Part shown: positions 1-5,751 of the stretch, one piece after another
How positions within the stretch are numbered: position 1 is the stretch's first letter
Layout: every line of letters begins with the position of its first letter
Assembly: GCA_900545125.1 (NCBI GenBank)
Contig: UQXS01000088.1
Location: forward strand, 1-9,544
Origin: an uncultured Ruminococcus sp.
GTDB taxonomy: Bacteria; Bacillota; Clostridia; Oscillospirales; Ruminococcaceae
Reading direction: 5' to 3'
Length of the DNA stretch: 9,544 nucleotides
Translations under genes and position numbers: made by a program
Notes under the pieces: generated by a model
Told to the model about the DNA's origin: nothing
The model's input: the letters and a program-made list of their open reading frames with translations, nothing else
Database searches by the model: none

Positions 1-84
1 TGTGCGGAAATCTTGCTGCGGTACATAAAAAGCGGTGCGGATGTTAATTCGTTTATCAGGACTTATAAGCTGACCACAGAATAG
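1..84 (+). CDS. C-terminal end of an unidentified protein (5' truncated by the window)
   Basis: An open frame enters from the left edge and ends at TAG 82-84, giving the last 27 residues of a protein (ending KLTTE). The tail is too short to recognise a family and no motif is visible. The AGGAG ribosome binding site of the flavodoxin gene begins inside this stop codon (83-87), and the next start lies only 9 nt downstream, so the two genes are probably co-transcribed. The reading frame is supported only by being open and by this tight spacing. Confidence 0.55.
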   Translation, partial: CAEILLRYIKSGADVNSFIRTYKLTTE

Positions 85-93
85 GAGAATCCA

Positions 94-537
94 ATGAAAA
101 CAGTAATCGTTTACTATTCCAAGCATCACGGCAATACAAAGAAACTGCTGGATGCTATCGCTAAAAACGAAGATGTTAATCTTCTCAATGTGACCGGAAA
201 TCCCTCTGCCGATCTGTCTGACTATGATCGGATCGGCTTTGCATCGGGTATCTATTACAGTTCCTTTGCCAAGCAGCTTATTTCTTTTGCGGAGGAGCAT
301 CTGCCTGAAAACAAGCAGGTTTTCTATATCTATACACATGGTGCGTCAAAGGGAAATTTCCTGAAAGGAATACGTAATATTGTTGCTCGGAAGCATTGTA
401 AGGAATTGGGTGAATACCGCTGCCAAGGATATGACACCTTTGGACCGTTTAAGCTGGTGGGGGGCATCGCCAAAGGGCATCCAACAGATGAGGAAATCGC
501 TGCGGCGGTTACATTTTATCGGAAATTAGGAGAGTAG
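94..537 (+). CDS. flavodoxin family protein
   Basis: A 147-residue FMN-binding, flavodoxin-like electron carrier, probably cytoplasmic. The N-terminus is a hydrophobic beta strand (KTVIVYYS) followed by the phosphate-binding loop, with H12-G13-N14-T15 matching the (T/S)xxGNT pattern. A second family signature is the glycine/aromatic stretch FASGIYYSSFAKQL at about 49-62, and the segment around 112-134 (GYDTFGPFK, then GGIAKGHPTDEE) is typical of short single-domain flavodoxins. Length is normal for the family. The start is set by AGGAG at 83-87, 6 nt before ATG. The redox partner cannot be told from the sequence. The next gene begins 9 nt after the stop, which suggests one operon. Confidence 0.9.
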   Translation: MKTVIVYYSKHHGNTKKLLDAIAKNEDVNLLNVTGNPSADLSDYDRIGFASGIYYSSFAKQLISFAEEHLPENKQVFYIYTHGASKGNFLKGIRNIVARKHCKELGEYRCQGYDTFGPFKLVGGIAKGHPTDEEIAAAVTFYRKLGE

Positions 538-546
538 AAGTAACAT

Positions 547-864
547 ATGCATCTACTATTTTTATGCAGCCAGAATAAGCGAAGAAGCCTGACCGCCGAA
601 AAGCTGTTTGACGGCTATGAAGGACATCAGGCACGCTCCGCAGGAACTGAGAACAATGCACGCATAAAGGTCACCCCCGGACTGCTTGGCTGGGCAGATA
701 TCATATTCTGCATGGAGAAAAAGCACGTCCGAAGGATAAAGGAGAAGTATCCGGAGATAGTGGCAGATAAGAAGATAGTCTGCCTGAATATCGCAGATGA
801 ATATTCTTTTATGGATGGTAATCTGTGTGAACTACTGGAAGCCGTTGTTCAGGAGAACATCTGA
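547..864 (+). CDS. small low-molecular-weight phosphatase-like protein (COG4551 type)
   Basis: A 105-residue protein resembling the short, divergent branch of low-molecular-weight protein tyrosine phosphatases. The N-terminal strand LLFLCSQNKRRS contains the CX5R phosphate loop (C7 to R13, then S14), with N10 in the usual asparagine position. Later segments RSAGT (30-34), the WADIIFCMEKKH stretch (about 49-60) and the final I-A-D-E-Y-S-F-M-D block fit this family. The classical DPW/DPY general-acid motif of full-length enzymes is absent; the acidic DEYSFMD region may replace it. Substrate is unknown and activity is inferred only from the loop. It follows the flavodoxin closely; an AGGAG near 527-531 is somewhat far from ATG 547. 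Full-length phosphatase at 2221 is a different branch. Confidence 0.82.
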   Translation: MHLLFLCSQNKRRSLTAEKLFDGYEGHQARSAGTENNARIKVTPGLLGWADIIFCMEKKHVRRIKEKYPEIVADKKIVCLNIADEYSFMDGNLCELLEAVVQENI

Positions 865-916
865 CTTTTCCGCATTTATCAACCAACGAAGTTTTGAACA
901 ACAAGGAGATGATAAA

Positions 917-1138
917 ATGCCCGACAAAATCATAGACCGCGATACTTATCGCTCCATAAAGAAGATGTCACGCGAGGAACTGCAAGGCTTCCTCATGCGT
1001 TATGCAGACGAACTGCAAAAGGATGCGCCTACCATCGATCTTCAAGAGGTTGAGAAGGAAATCCGTGCTATAAAGGGCATCGGTGAAAAACGTGCTGAAG
1101 AAGTAATGGCTGTTATTGAGAAACATCTGGAGGTGTGA
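917..1138 (+). CDS. small helix-hairpin-helix (HhH) protein
   Basis: A 73-residue protein. The C-terminal half has a clear helix-hairpin-helix signature, IKGIGEKRAEEVMAVIE at residues 52-68, with G54-I55-G56 forming the hairpin. HhH motifs bind DNA backbone in a sequence-independent way, so DNA binding or a role as a small subunit is likely. The N-terminal half (residues 10-36) is helical and charged. The frame is open further upstream to 797, but ATG 917 is chosen because AGGAG at 904-908 lies at correct spacing and the upstream part overlaps the preceding gene in another frame. It ends 7 nt before the next start, which uses the GGAGGT embedded in its last codons. Confidence 0.75.
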   Translation: MPDKIIDRDTYRSIKKMSREELQGFLMRYADELQKDAPTIDLQEVEKEIRAIKGIGEKRAEEVMAVIEKHLEV

Positions 1139-1145
1139 TAATATT

Positions 1146-1583
1146 ATGCTTTCTCACAACGAATATGTAATCTGGACGATCGAAAATAAGACGCTGAGAG
1201 TTGCTGTAGGTATCTGCAATAATGTCGATACTCCCATTGTATACTTAAAAGACCTGAACGCTTTCAAGGAGGGCTTTTATGATTGCTACTCATTTTATGA
1301 TGGTGCAATGACAATGGAGCAGGCAAAAGAAATCATTGAAGCGGCAAAAAACAATAATAATAGAGCAGTTCCAAACCTGATAAAGAAGTATATTGATATT
1401 GATTCTTCGCTGGAATTCTATGAAAATATCGGGTATACACAGCTTACCGATATGGTTTCTGATGAATGGTTTGACAGTGTGAAAAGTCTGGTGGCGGTTT
1501 TAGATGATAAACGATTCAAAGGATATTATGAGATTGACGTTGAAGTGGAGGACTGGTCTGAATATTCGGTTGAAGTGTCATAA
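1146..1583 (+). CDS. hypothetical acidic protein, 145 residues
   Basis: No family was recognised. The protein is soluble, acidic and rich in aromatic residues, with no signal peptide or membrane segment. The N-terminal part (about 1-50) looks like beta strands (YVIWTIENKTLRVAVGI) and the middle (56-95) like helices (MEQAKEIIEAAK, VPNLIKKYIDI). The C-terminus is strongly acidic (DVEVEDWSEYSVEVS). ATG 1146 is preferred over the in-frame ATG 1116 because GGAGGT at 1129-1134 is well placed and avoids a longer overlap with the HhH gene. The frame stays open for another 28 codons after its TAA, see the orphan C-terminal fragment at 1584. Confidence 0.6.
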   Translation: MLSHNEYVIWTIENKTLRVAVGICNNVDTPIVYLKDLNAFKEGFYDCYSFYDGAMTMEQAKEIIEAAKNNNNRAVPNLIKKYIDIDSSLEFYENIGYTQLTDMVSDEWFDSVKSLVAVLDDKRFKGYYEIDVEVEDWSEYSVEVS

Positions 1584-1670
1584 GTGCATGGTTCTTCTGC
1601 TGCTTATACCAATTTTACTGCAGCAGACAATTTTAGTAAGCAATTTGAAAAGATTGGAAATACAGTATGA
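1584..1670 (+). pseudogene. orphan C-terminal reading frame, possible remnant of a larger gene
   Basis: Directly after the TAA at 1581-1583, the same frame stays open for 28 codons and ends at TGA 1668-1670, which overlaps the next start as ATGA. The encoded peptide (HGSSAAYTNFTAADNFSKQF then EKIGNTV) reads like a genuine protein end rather than noise: mixed hydrophilic, and stop/start coupled to the metallopeptidase gene. Two readings are possible. It may be the remnant of a larger gene whose body was deleted or replaced, or it may be the end of the preceding protein after a nonsense change. YgjP-type metallopeptidase genes often sit just behind type I restriction hsdR genes, so an hsdR end is one guess, but I cannot confirm homology. 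Confidence 0.3.
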
Positions 1671-2224
1671 AAGATATCAAGATTACAAAAAGTAAGAGAA
1701 AGACAATCTCTTTGCAAATCAAACCGGACAGCAGTATTGAACTGAAAGTTCCGTTACATACAACAAATGCACAGATTCAGGAATTTCTGAATCAAAAGTC
1801 CGACTGGATCAATAAGCATTTGCAGGCAGTTAAGAAACGTCAGCAACAAATGTCACAGATAAAGCCTTTGACAATAGAAGAAATACGCGATCTTGCAGAT
1901 CTGGCATTGGAAGTCATTCCGAAGCGAGTTGCTTACTTCGCTGAAATAGCAGGAGTTACATACGGCAGAATTACTATCCGCAATCAGAAAAGCAAGTGGG
2001 GAAGCTGTTCAAGTAAAGGCAACCTGAATTTTAATTGTCTGCTTATGCTGATGCCAACCGAGGTTCAGGATTATATCGTAGTACACGAATTGTGCCACAG
2101 AAAAGAAATGAATCACTCACCGCAATTCTGGGCAGAGGTCAGAAAAGTCCTGCCCAATTACGAAAAACAGAAATCATGGCTGAAAGAGCATGGTTATGAA
2201 ATTATGATGAGAATGACGGGATGA
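1667..2224 (+). CDS. YgjP-type zinc metallopeptidase-like protein (DUF45, SprT-like)
   Basis: A 185-residue protein of the YgjP/DUF45 group, a minigluzincin-like zinc metallopeptidase family, cytoplasmic. The HEXXH zinc site is at 140-144 (HELCH) with a third histidine H150 in NHSPQFW, which is the usual spacing. Upstream is the family-specific WGSCSSKGNLNFN stretch beginning at W111. Length and domain order match the family. The ATG overlaps the stop of the preceding small frame as ATGA, and no strong ribosome binding site is visible, which fits translational coupling. The gene overlaps the next by ATGA too (2221-2224). Such genes are commonly linked to type I restriction-modification loci; here no restriction gene is present in the window. 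Substrate unknown. Confidence 0.9.
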   Translation: MKDIKITKSKRKTISLQIKPDSSIELKVPLHTTNAQIQEFLNQKSDWINKHLQAVKKRQQQMSQIKPLTIEEIRDLADLALEVIPKRVAYFAEIAGVTYGRITIRNQKSKWGSCSSKGNLNFNCLLMLMPTEVQDYIVVHELCHRKEMNHSPQFWAEVRKVLPNYEKQKSWLKEHGYEIMMRMTG

Positions 2225-2673
2225 ATAGTATGATAAAAATTATGTTTGTCTGTCACGGAAATATCTGCCGCAGTCCGATGGCGGAGTTTATTTTCAAGGA
2301 TATGGTAAAAAAATGTGGACGTGAAAAAGAATTTGCCGTTGCTTCTTCAGCAACAAGTACTGAGGAAATATGGAACGGAATCGGCAATCCGGTTTATCCG
2401 CCAGCAAAAGCAGAACTTGAAAAACACGGCATTTCCTGCGATGGAAAAAGAGCTGTACAGCTGAAAAAATCAGATTATGATAAATACAATTTGTTTCTCT
2501 GCATGGACAGCAGAAATATCGCAAATACTTTGCGGATTTTCGGCGGTGACCCTGATAATAAAGTCCGAAAACTGCTGAAAAATAAAGATGTTTCAGACCC
2601 TTGGTACACGGATAGATTTGATATTGCATATGACGATATTTATAAAGGCTGCAAAGGGCTTTTGGAGGAATAA
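2221..2673 (+). CDS. low-molecular-weight protein tyrosine phosphatase
   Basis: A 150-residue cytoplasmic cysteine-dependent phosphatase, removing phosphate from protein tyrosine (or arginine in some relatives). The P-loop VCHGNICRS is intact with nucleophile C11, R17 and S18, and the general acid is in the D126-P127-W128-Y129 motif near the C-terminus. Length is typical. The start overlaps the metallopeptidase stop as ATGA; a second in-frame ATG at 2230 would leave the P-loop strand intact and is also possible. It is the second CX5R protein in the window, but of the classical branch. The next gene follows after a 17-nt gap with its own AGGAG. The target protein is unknown. Confidence 0.95.
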   Translation: MNSMIKIMFVCHGNICRSPMAEFIFKDMVKKCGREKEFAVASSATSTEEIWNGIGNPVYPPAKAELEKHGISCDGKRAVQLKKSDYDKYNLFLCMDSRNIANTLRIFGGDPDNKVRKLLKNKDVSDPWYTDRFDIAYDDIYKGCKGLLEE

Positions 2674-2690
2674 TGAATTAGGAGAGCTAT

Positions 2691-3131
2691 ATGAAATACA
2701 ATTTTTACGGCTGGGAAACAGCGACAATCAAACCGATCAACAATATTTATCCGCAGGTTCATTCTCCGAGAGATCTATATGATGTTCTTTCAGAAATATG
2801 GTGTGCGGAAACCTGCGCTCCGAGAATGAGGGATAGGTGGACTTCGGACAATAAAACTCTTGGACAATGTTCTATCACAGCTTTCCTTACACAGGATATT
2901 TTCGGAGGAAAGGTTTATGGTATACTGCGTGACGGTGGCAATTATCATTGTTACAATGTGATCGGCGACTGTGTTTTTGACCTCACCAGTGAGCAGTTCG
3001 GCGATGAGAAGCTTGTATATAAAAATAATCCGGAGCAGTTCCGGGAGGTTCATTTTGCAAAAGAAGAAAAACGCTTAAGATATGAGTTTTTGAAAAAAGC
3101 ACTGGCGGAGTATTTGAAACATGAAGTATGA
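2691..3131 (+). CDS. YunG-like family protein, possible Cys-His-Asp enzyme
   Basis: A 146-residue protein resembling Bacillus YunG-type uncharacterised proteins. The recognisable blocks are an early W37-C38 with C42-P44 region, W50 followed by GQCSITAF (58-65), then YHCYN (85-89) and VFDLTSEQF (95-103). C60, H86 and D97 come in the order and spacing seen in transglutaminase/papain-fold proteins, where Cys starts a helix and His and Asp lie on adjacent strands, so a catalytic triad is a reasonable inference; biochemical function is not known. AGGAG at 2680-2684 is 6 nt before the ATG. The 3' end overlaps sfsA by 11 bp, so both are in one transcript. Confidence 0.75.
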   Translation: MKYNFYGWETATIKPINNIYPQVHSPRDLYDVLSEIWCAETCAPRMRDRWTSDNKTLGQCSITAFLTQDIFGGKVYGILRDGGNYHCYNVIGDCVFDLTSEQFGDEKLVYKNNPEQFREVHFAKEEKRLRYEFLKKALAEYLKHEV

Positions 3132-3834
3132 GAAGATAACTTCCGCTCGATTTCTATCACGTCCCAATCGATTTGTGGCGATTGTAAATCATAACGGCAA
3201 TGAGATTTCTGTTCATGTAAAAAATACGGGAAGATGCCGTGAATTGCTGGTTCCCGATTCGGTTGTTTATCTGGAAGATTTCAGTTATCGGCAGGGAAAA
3301 CGCAAACTGTTATACGACCTGATTGCAGTCAGAAAAGGCGATCTATTGATAAATATGGACTCCCAAGCTCCAAATAAAGTCGTAAGAGAGACTATAGAAA
3401 ACGGTAGTATAAAATTGCCCGGAATGTCGGAACTGACAATAATTCGTCCGGAAAAAATATATGGAGATTCTCGTTTTGACTTTTATATTGAGGACAAAAA
3501 CGGTGAAAAAGGTTTTGTTGAGGTCAAAGGCGTAACACTTGAAAGTGACGGTATAGCTTTATTTCCGGACGCACCTACCGATAGAGGAGTAAAGCATCTC
3601 AATGAACTTGTCAGGGCAATTAAAAATGGTTATCACAGCTATGTGCTGTTTGTGATCCAGATGTCGGGAATAAAGCTGTTTACTCCGAATGATGCGACAC
3701 ATAGGGAGTTTGGTGATTCTTTGAGGTATGCGGCTGAAAAAGGAGTACATATTCTTGCTTACGAGTGTGCGGTAACGCCTGACAGTTTGGAAATTACAGA
3801 TCCTGTACCAATAGATCTGACATATGAAAAATAA
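3121..3834 (+). CDS. sfsA: DNA/RNA nuclease SfsA
   Basis: A 237-residue protein with full SfsA architecture. The N-terminal OB-like domain contains RFLSRPNRFVA (10-20) and the NTGRCREL segment (35-42). The C-terminal restriction-endonuclease-like domain has SRFDF (117-121), VEVKGVTL (133-140) and FPDAPTDRGVKHLNEL (148-163); D120, E134 and K136 are the probable PD-(D/E)XK metal-binding and catalytic residues. SfsA was first named for sugar fermentation stimulation in E. coli, and family members have been reported as nucleases. Its length is normal. It starts inside the last codons of the YunG-like gene and is followed by the next gene after 12 nt, so it is mid-operon. Confidence 0.95.
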   Translation: MKYEKITSARFLSRPNRFVAIVNHNGNEISVHVKNTGRCRELLVPDSVVYLEDFSYRQGKRKLLYDLIAVRKGDLLINMDSQAPNKVVRETIENGSIKLPGMSELTIIRPEKIYGDSRFDFYIEDKNGEKGFVEVKGVTLESDGIALFPDAPTDRGVKHLNELVRAIKNGYHSYVLFVIQMSGIKLFTPNDATHREFGDSLRYAAEKGVHILAYECAVTPDSLEITDPVPIDLTYEK

Positions 3835-3846
3835 AGGAGAAATATT

Positions 3847-5103
3847 ATGCCAAAATCAGAAAAATATAAAACAACAATTTCTGACGTTCGTGCAAAAATA
3901 GCTGATGCGAAACGGCTTGGTACGAAACAAGGTTCTATTGGATATTACGGGTGCATGGAGATTTGCAATACATTTATGAATGTTCTGGAGGATTCTGAAA
4001 GATTTGTCAGTGATGGCGAATATTTTCTTGCTTTTTCGATAATAACTTTGGTTGTCATCAATAATGCAAAACTGGCGAGCAAAGGCGACAGCAGTTCCGG
4101 ATGTGTCAATGATGTACAGTGGCAGGCTGAAGATCTGGTGAAAAAAATCTGCGATTCAGAAGAAATAAAAGGTACTTTAACGGCATCAGAGATTTTCTTT
4201 CAGGCATTAAAAGACAGTCAGAATACGGCATTTGATGATTGGGAGGATTTTTCTTATTCTATACTGATTTCTGCGGCGAATTTATCTACAAGGGAAAATG
4301 TTTCAAAGCTGTATGGTACTCTTGATAAAATTGCTGACAAGCGAAAGAGTCAGAAATATTCCACTTACAAGGAATGGGATTGTCTTATAAGAATAAAAGC
4401 AATCAGAGCGGTGGATGGATTTGACGCTGCCCATGAGTATGCGAATAAAAATTTGCAATATCATGATGTGCGTAAAGTTGCTGTTCAAATGGCAATAGAA
4501 AGTAAAAAATATTCTCACGCTGAAAAGTTATGTAATGAAATCATAGATGAAAAAGGACGAGATAATTTTTGGGCAGGAGAGTGGTTTGAATTACTGCTTA
4601 AAGTATACGAGAAATCAGGAAATGATGAAGCAAGAATAGGTCTTGTTCACGAATTGCTTGTTGATAGGCATGAAGCGAAATATTATGATCTTTATAAAAA
4701 ACTTCTTCAGAAATCCGGAAGATGGGAACAGGAAAGTTCAGTTTTGCTTGATGAGTTGGAACGTTCTGTTTCCTATGAAAGTTTTGCAGAAATATTATGG
4801 AAAGAAAATAAGAAAATTCGGCTGTTGGAGCATATGAAACAGTATCCTTCCATTGCGCTTTATTATACAGAAAAGCTTGGAAATAAATATTCGGATGTTA
4901 CTTTTCCGCTGTATATAACAGAAATCGAACGTCATGCAAGTCAGTCATCTGATCGACAGCAGTATAAAAATGTTTGCAGAGAAATCAAGAAATTATTTAA
5001 TTGCGGAGCTGATGTAATGCCCTTAATTGAGAAATTAAAAGAGAATTATCCAAGACGTTCAGCTTTTATAGATGAACTGGAAAAGTTAAAAGTGAAAATA
5101 TAA
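3847..5103 (+). CDS. helical-repeat protein resembling the C-terminal part of SWIM zinc-finger proteins
   Basis: A 418-residue, lysine- and glutamate-rich, almost entirely helical protein without signal peptide or membrane segment. Stretches such as AIESKKYSHAEKLCNEIIDEK (about 217-237) and VYEKSGNDEARIGL (about 252-265) look like TPR-like helix pairs. The last 20 residues, with YPRR at 401-404 followed by an FIDELEKL helix, resemble the end of bacterial SWIM zinc-finger proteins, whose C-terminal half is a similar helical array. The SWIM motif itself (CxCxnCxH) is not present, so this is a stand-alone version or only a distant relative. AGGAG at 3835-3839 sets the start. It is the last gene of the operon and is notably AT-rich. 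A role as a protein-interaction scaffold is inferred. Confidence 0.6.
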   Translation: MPKSEKYKTTISDVRAKIADAKRLGTKQGSIGYYGCMEICNTFMNVLEDSERFVSDGEYFLAFSIITLVVINNAKLASKGDSSSGCVNDVQWQAEDLVKKICDSEEIKGTLTASEIFFQALKDSQNTAFDDWEDFSYSILISAANLSTRENVSKLYGTLDKIADKRKSQKYSTYKEWDCLIRIKAIRAVDGFDAAHEYANKNLQYHDVRKVAVQMAIESKKYSHAEKLCNEIIDEKGRDNFWAGEWFELLLKVYEKSGNDEARIGLVHELLVDRHEAKYYDLYKKLLQKSGRWEQESSVLLDELERSVSYESFAEILWKENKKIRLLEHMKQYPSIALYYTEKLGNKYSDVTFPLYITEIERHASQSSDRQQYKNVCREIKKLFNCGADVMPLIEKLKENYPRRSAFIDELEKLKVKI

Positions 5104-5106
5104 AAT

Positions 5107-5147
5107 AAATCCCACTAATGAAAAATTTTCTTTCGGTGGGATTTTTT
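5107..5147. terminator. bidirectional intrinsic terminator between convergent genes
   Basis: A perfect 9-bp stem, AAATCCCAC (5107-5115) with GTGGGATTT (5136-5144), closes a 20-nt loop and is followed by T residues to 5147 on the + strand. Read leftward, the stem is followed by ATTTATTTTA, also T-rich. It lies 4 nt after the stop of the helical-repeat gene and 6 nt beyond the end of the leftward XRE gene, so it can end both transcripts. Confidence 0.88.
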
Positions 5148-5152
5148 GACGG

Positions 5153-5389
5153 TCAGATTCCGTTTTTTCTGGGGTACGGTTCATCATGCTCCGTGATCCC
5201 AAGCAGATAATCCACGCTGGTATCATAGTAATCAGCAAGAAAAATCAGCGATACCAACGGGATTTCCGTGGTATGGGATTCATATCGGGAATAAGTCTGC
5301 TGCGAACATCCCAGTATTTTCGCCATTTCAGCCTGGGACATTCCCGATTTTTCACGCAATTCCCGTAGTTTTAGATGCAGTTCAGCCAT
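5153..5389 (-). CDS. XRE/Cro-CI family transcriptional regulator
   Basis: A 78-residue single-domain repressor. Residues 5-60 form an HTH_3 fold: LRELREKSGMSQAEMAKILG, then CSQQTYSRYES as recognition helix, followed by LVSLIFLADYYDTSVDYLLGIT, a common ending of phage- and element-borne repressors. No dimerisation or peptidase domain is attached. The start is fixed by GGGAGG (5398-5403 on the + strand read as CCTCCC), 8 nt upstream of ATG. Its promoter overlaps a dyad element related to the operator in the right-facing promoter 85 bp away, which suggests autoregulation plus control of that promoter. The neighbouring recombinase and helicase are the likely regulatory targets by position only. 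Confidence 0.93.
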   Translation of the reverse strand: MAELHLKLRELREKSGMSQAEMAKILGCSQQTYSRYESHTTEIPLVSLIFLADYYDTSVDYLLGITEHDEPYPRKNGI

Positions 5390-5410
5390 TTTATCATCCT
5401 CCCTGATGCT

Positions 5411-5440
5411 ATTATATCATACTCAGAAATTGAATGTCAA
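5411..5440 (-). promoter_or_regulatory. promoter of the XRE regulator gene
   Basis: On the minus strand TTGACA (5440-5435) and TATAAT (5416-5411) are both perfect sigma-A hexamers separated by 18 bp. The -10 lies 21 bp before the XRE start codon, giving a very short leader with the GGGAGG ribosome binding site. Confidence 0.85.
5420..5436. promoter_or_regulatory. putative XRE operator O1 inside the XRE promoter spacer
   Basis: The 17-bp sequence TACTCAGAAATTGAATG matches the better dyad at 5504-5520 (TACTCATGAATTGAGTA) at 13 of 17 positions, and lies between the -35 and -10 of the repressor's own promoter. Two related sites, each in a promoter spacer beside a repressor gene, fit autorepression. 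Binding is inferred, not shown. Confidence 0.5.
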
Positions 5441-5444
5441 GCTC

Positions 5445-5488
5445 AATCACCAGATATACGGCGAAATTCGCTGCGATATCTGGTGATT
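5445..5488. repeat. 13-bp inverted repeat / hairpin between the divergent promoters
   Basis: AATCACCAGATAT (5445-5457) pairs perfectly with ATATCTGGTGATT (5476-5488) around an 18-nt centre, which itself contains the 11-bp palindrome GCGAAATTCGC (5461-5471). On the + strand the stem is followed by TT and an AT-rich run, so it could act as a weak terminator or as a protein-binding site. It sits exactly between the leftward XRE promoter and the rightward promoter. Confidence 0.7.
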
Positions 5489-5495
5489 TTATATC

Positions 5496-5524
5496 TTGAC
5501 TATTACTCATGAATTGAGTAATAT
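5496..5524 (+). promoter_or_regulatory. right-facing promoter with operator-like dyad in its spacer
   Basis: TTGACT (5496-5501) and TAATAT (5519-5524) are separated by 17 bp. The -10 is imperfect; TATAGT (5522-5527) is closer to consensus but gives a 20-bp spacer. The spacer and hexamer edges carry a perfect 9-bp dyad, TATTACTCA (5501-5509) and TGAGTAATA (5515-5523), around TGAAT. This is the stronger of the two related operator candidates and would block the promoter when bound. Transcripts would run into the recombinase region. Confidence 0.55.
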
Positions 5525-5535
5525 AGTATACTATA
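5522..5535. repeat. 14-bp perfect palindrome at the right-facing start site
   Basis: TATAGTATACTATA is an exact palindrome placed over the expected -10/start region of the right-facing promoter. It may be a second regulator site or a by-product of AT-rich sequence. Confidence 0.45.
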
Positions 5536-5556
5536 ACTAATTGATTATTGATAAGC

Positions 5557-5670
5557 ATGAAAAAAGACCTGCTGATTTCAGGCAGATCCGGTATCGTAGA
5601 ATTCTATATTTTACGAAAAAACACGCAAACAGAATATTGCCTTTCAGTAACGATTCGGAAGCGTGTATAA
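5557..5670 (+). CDS. possible 37-residue basic peptide (weak)
   Basis: An ATG frame just downstream of the right-facing promoter encodes a short basic peptide (starts MKKDLLISGRSG, ends TIRKRV). There is no convincing ribosome binding site and no recognised family. The frame runs across the left 20-bp inverted repeat, so inversion would replace its last 16 residues. It also overlaps the leftward terminator hairpin. It is recorded because its composition is protein-like, but it may not be translated. Confidence 0.15.
   Translation: MKKDLLISGRSGIVEFYILRKNTQTEYCLSVTIRKRV
5560..5588 (-). terminator. leftward intrinsic terminator outside the left inverted repeat
   Basis: Read on the minus strand, GATCTGC (5588-5582) pairs with GCAGGTC (5572-5566) with one G-U pair and a 9-nt loop, followed immediately by TTTTTT (5565-5560). 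It lies 11 bp outside the left inverted repeat and directly in the path of the strong leftward promoter at 5753-5725, so that promoter should make only a transcript of about 160 nt in the present orientation and not reach the XRE gene. Confidence 0.75.
5600..5619 (+). repeat. left 20-bp inverted repeat (IR-L) flanking the recombinase
   Basis: AATTCTATATTTTACGAAAA is the exact reverse complement of 6961-6980. Identity stops at both ends of the 20 bp. The pair encloses the recombinase gene, its promoter and the strong outward promoter. Inverted, not direct, orientation predicts inversion rather than excision when recombined. Confidence 0.85.
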
Positions 5671-5681
5671 TGTAAATATGG

Positions 5682-5751
5682 GACATAATGTCATACGACA
5701 TAAAACTCTCATATTCACCAGAATATTATATCATGTCTTGTACAAAATGTC
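5682..5751. repeat. cluster of five GACAT/ATGTC pentamers
   Basis: GACAT occurs at 5682-5686 and 5697-5701, and ATGTC at 5688-5692, 5733-5737 and 5747-5751. The first pair forms GACAT-A-ATGTC, an 11-bp palindrome. One copy overlaps the -35 of the leftward promoter and another lies in its spacer. They could be binding sites for a regulator or for arm-type contacts of the recombinase, but pentamers in AT-rich DNA are weak evidence. Confidence 0.35.

Larger units (their letters stand above)
5558..5718 (-). ncRNA. candidate short leftward transcript (about 160 nt)
   Basis: The interval is bounded by a perfect minus-strand promoter (start expected near 5718) and a minus-strand terminator ending near 5560. 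No reading frame in it has a good ribosome binding site; the longest runs through the terminator. The RNA may have no function other than being what an outward promoter makes in the off orientation. Within it ACACGC (5666-5661) can pair with GCGTGT (5626-5621) just before a T-run, a possible early stop with a long loop. Confidence 0.4.

Noticed and set aside
797..916. Upstream extension of the helix-hairpin-helix gene to ATG 797
   Set aside because: It overlaps the phosphatase-like gene out of frame, and AGGAG at 904-908 clearly serves ATG 917.
1116..1145. Alternative start at ATG 1116 for the acidic hypothetical protein
   Set aside because: It would lie inside the HhH gene, and the GGAGGT at 1129-1134 fits ATG 1146.
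1504..1695. 63-codon frame with a hydrophobic leucine-rich centre
   Set aside because: It overlaps two better supported frames, has no ribosome binding site, and the hydrophobic run is an out-of-frame reading.
5537..5701. 54-codon minus-strand frame inside the short leftward transcript
   Set aside because: It has no ribosome binding site, runs through the terminator hairpin and shows no protein-like motif.
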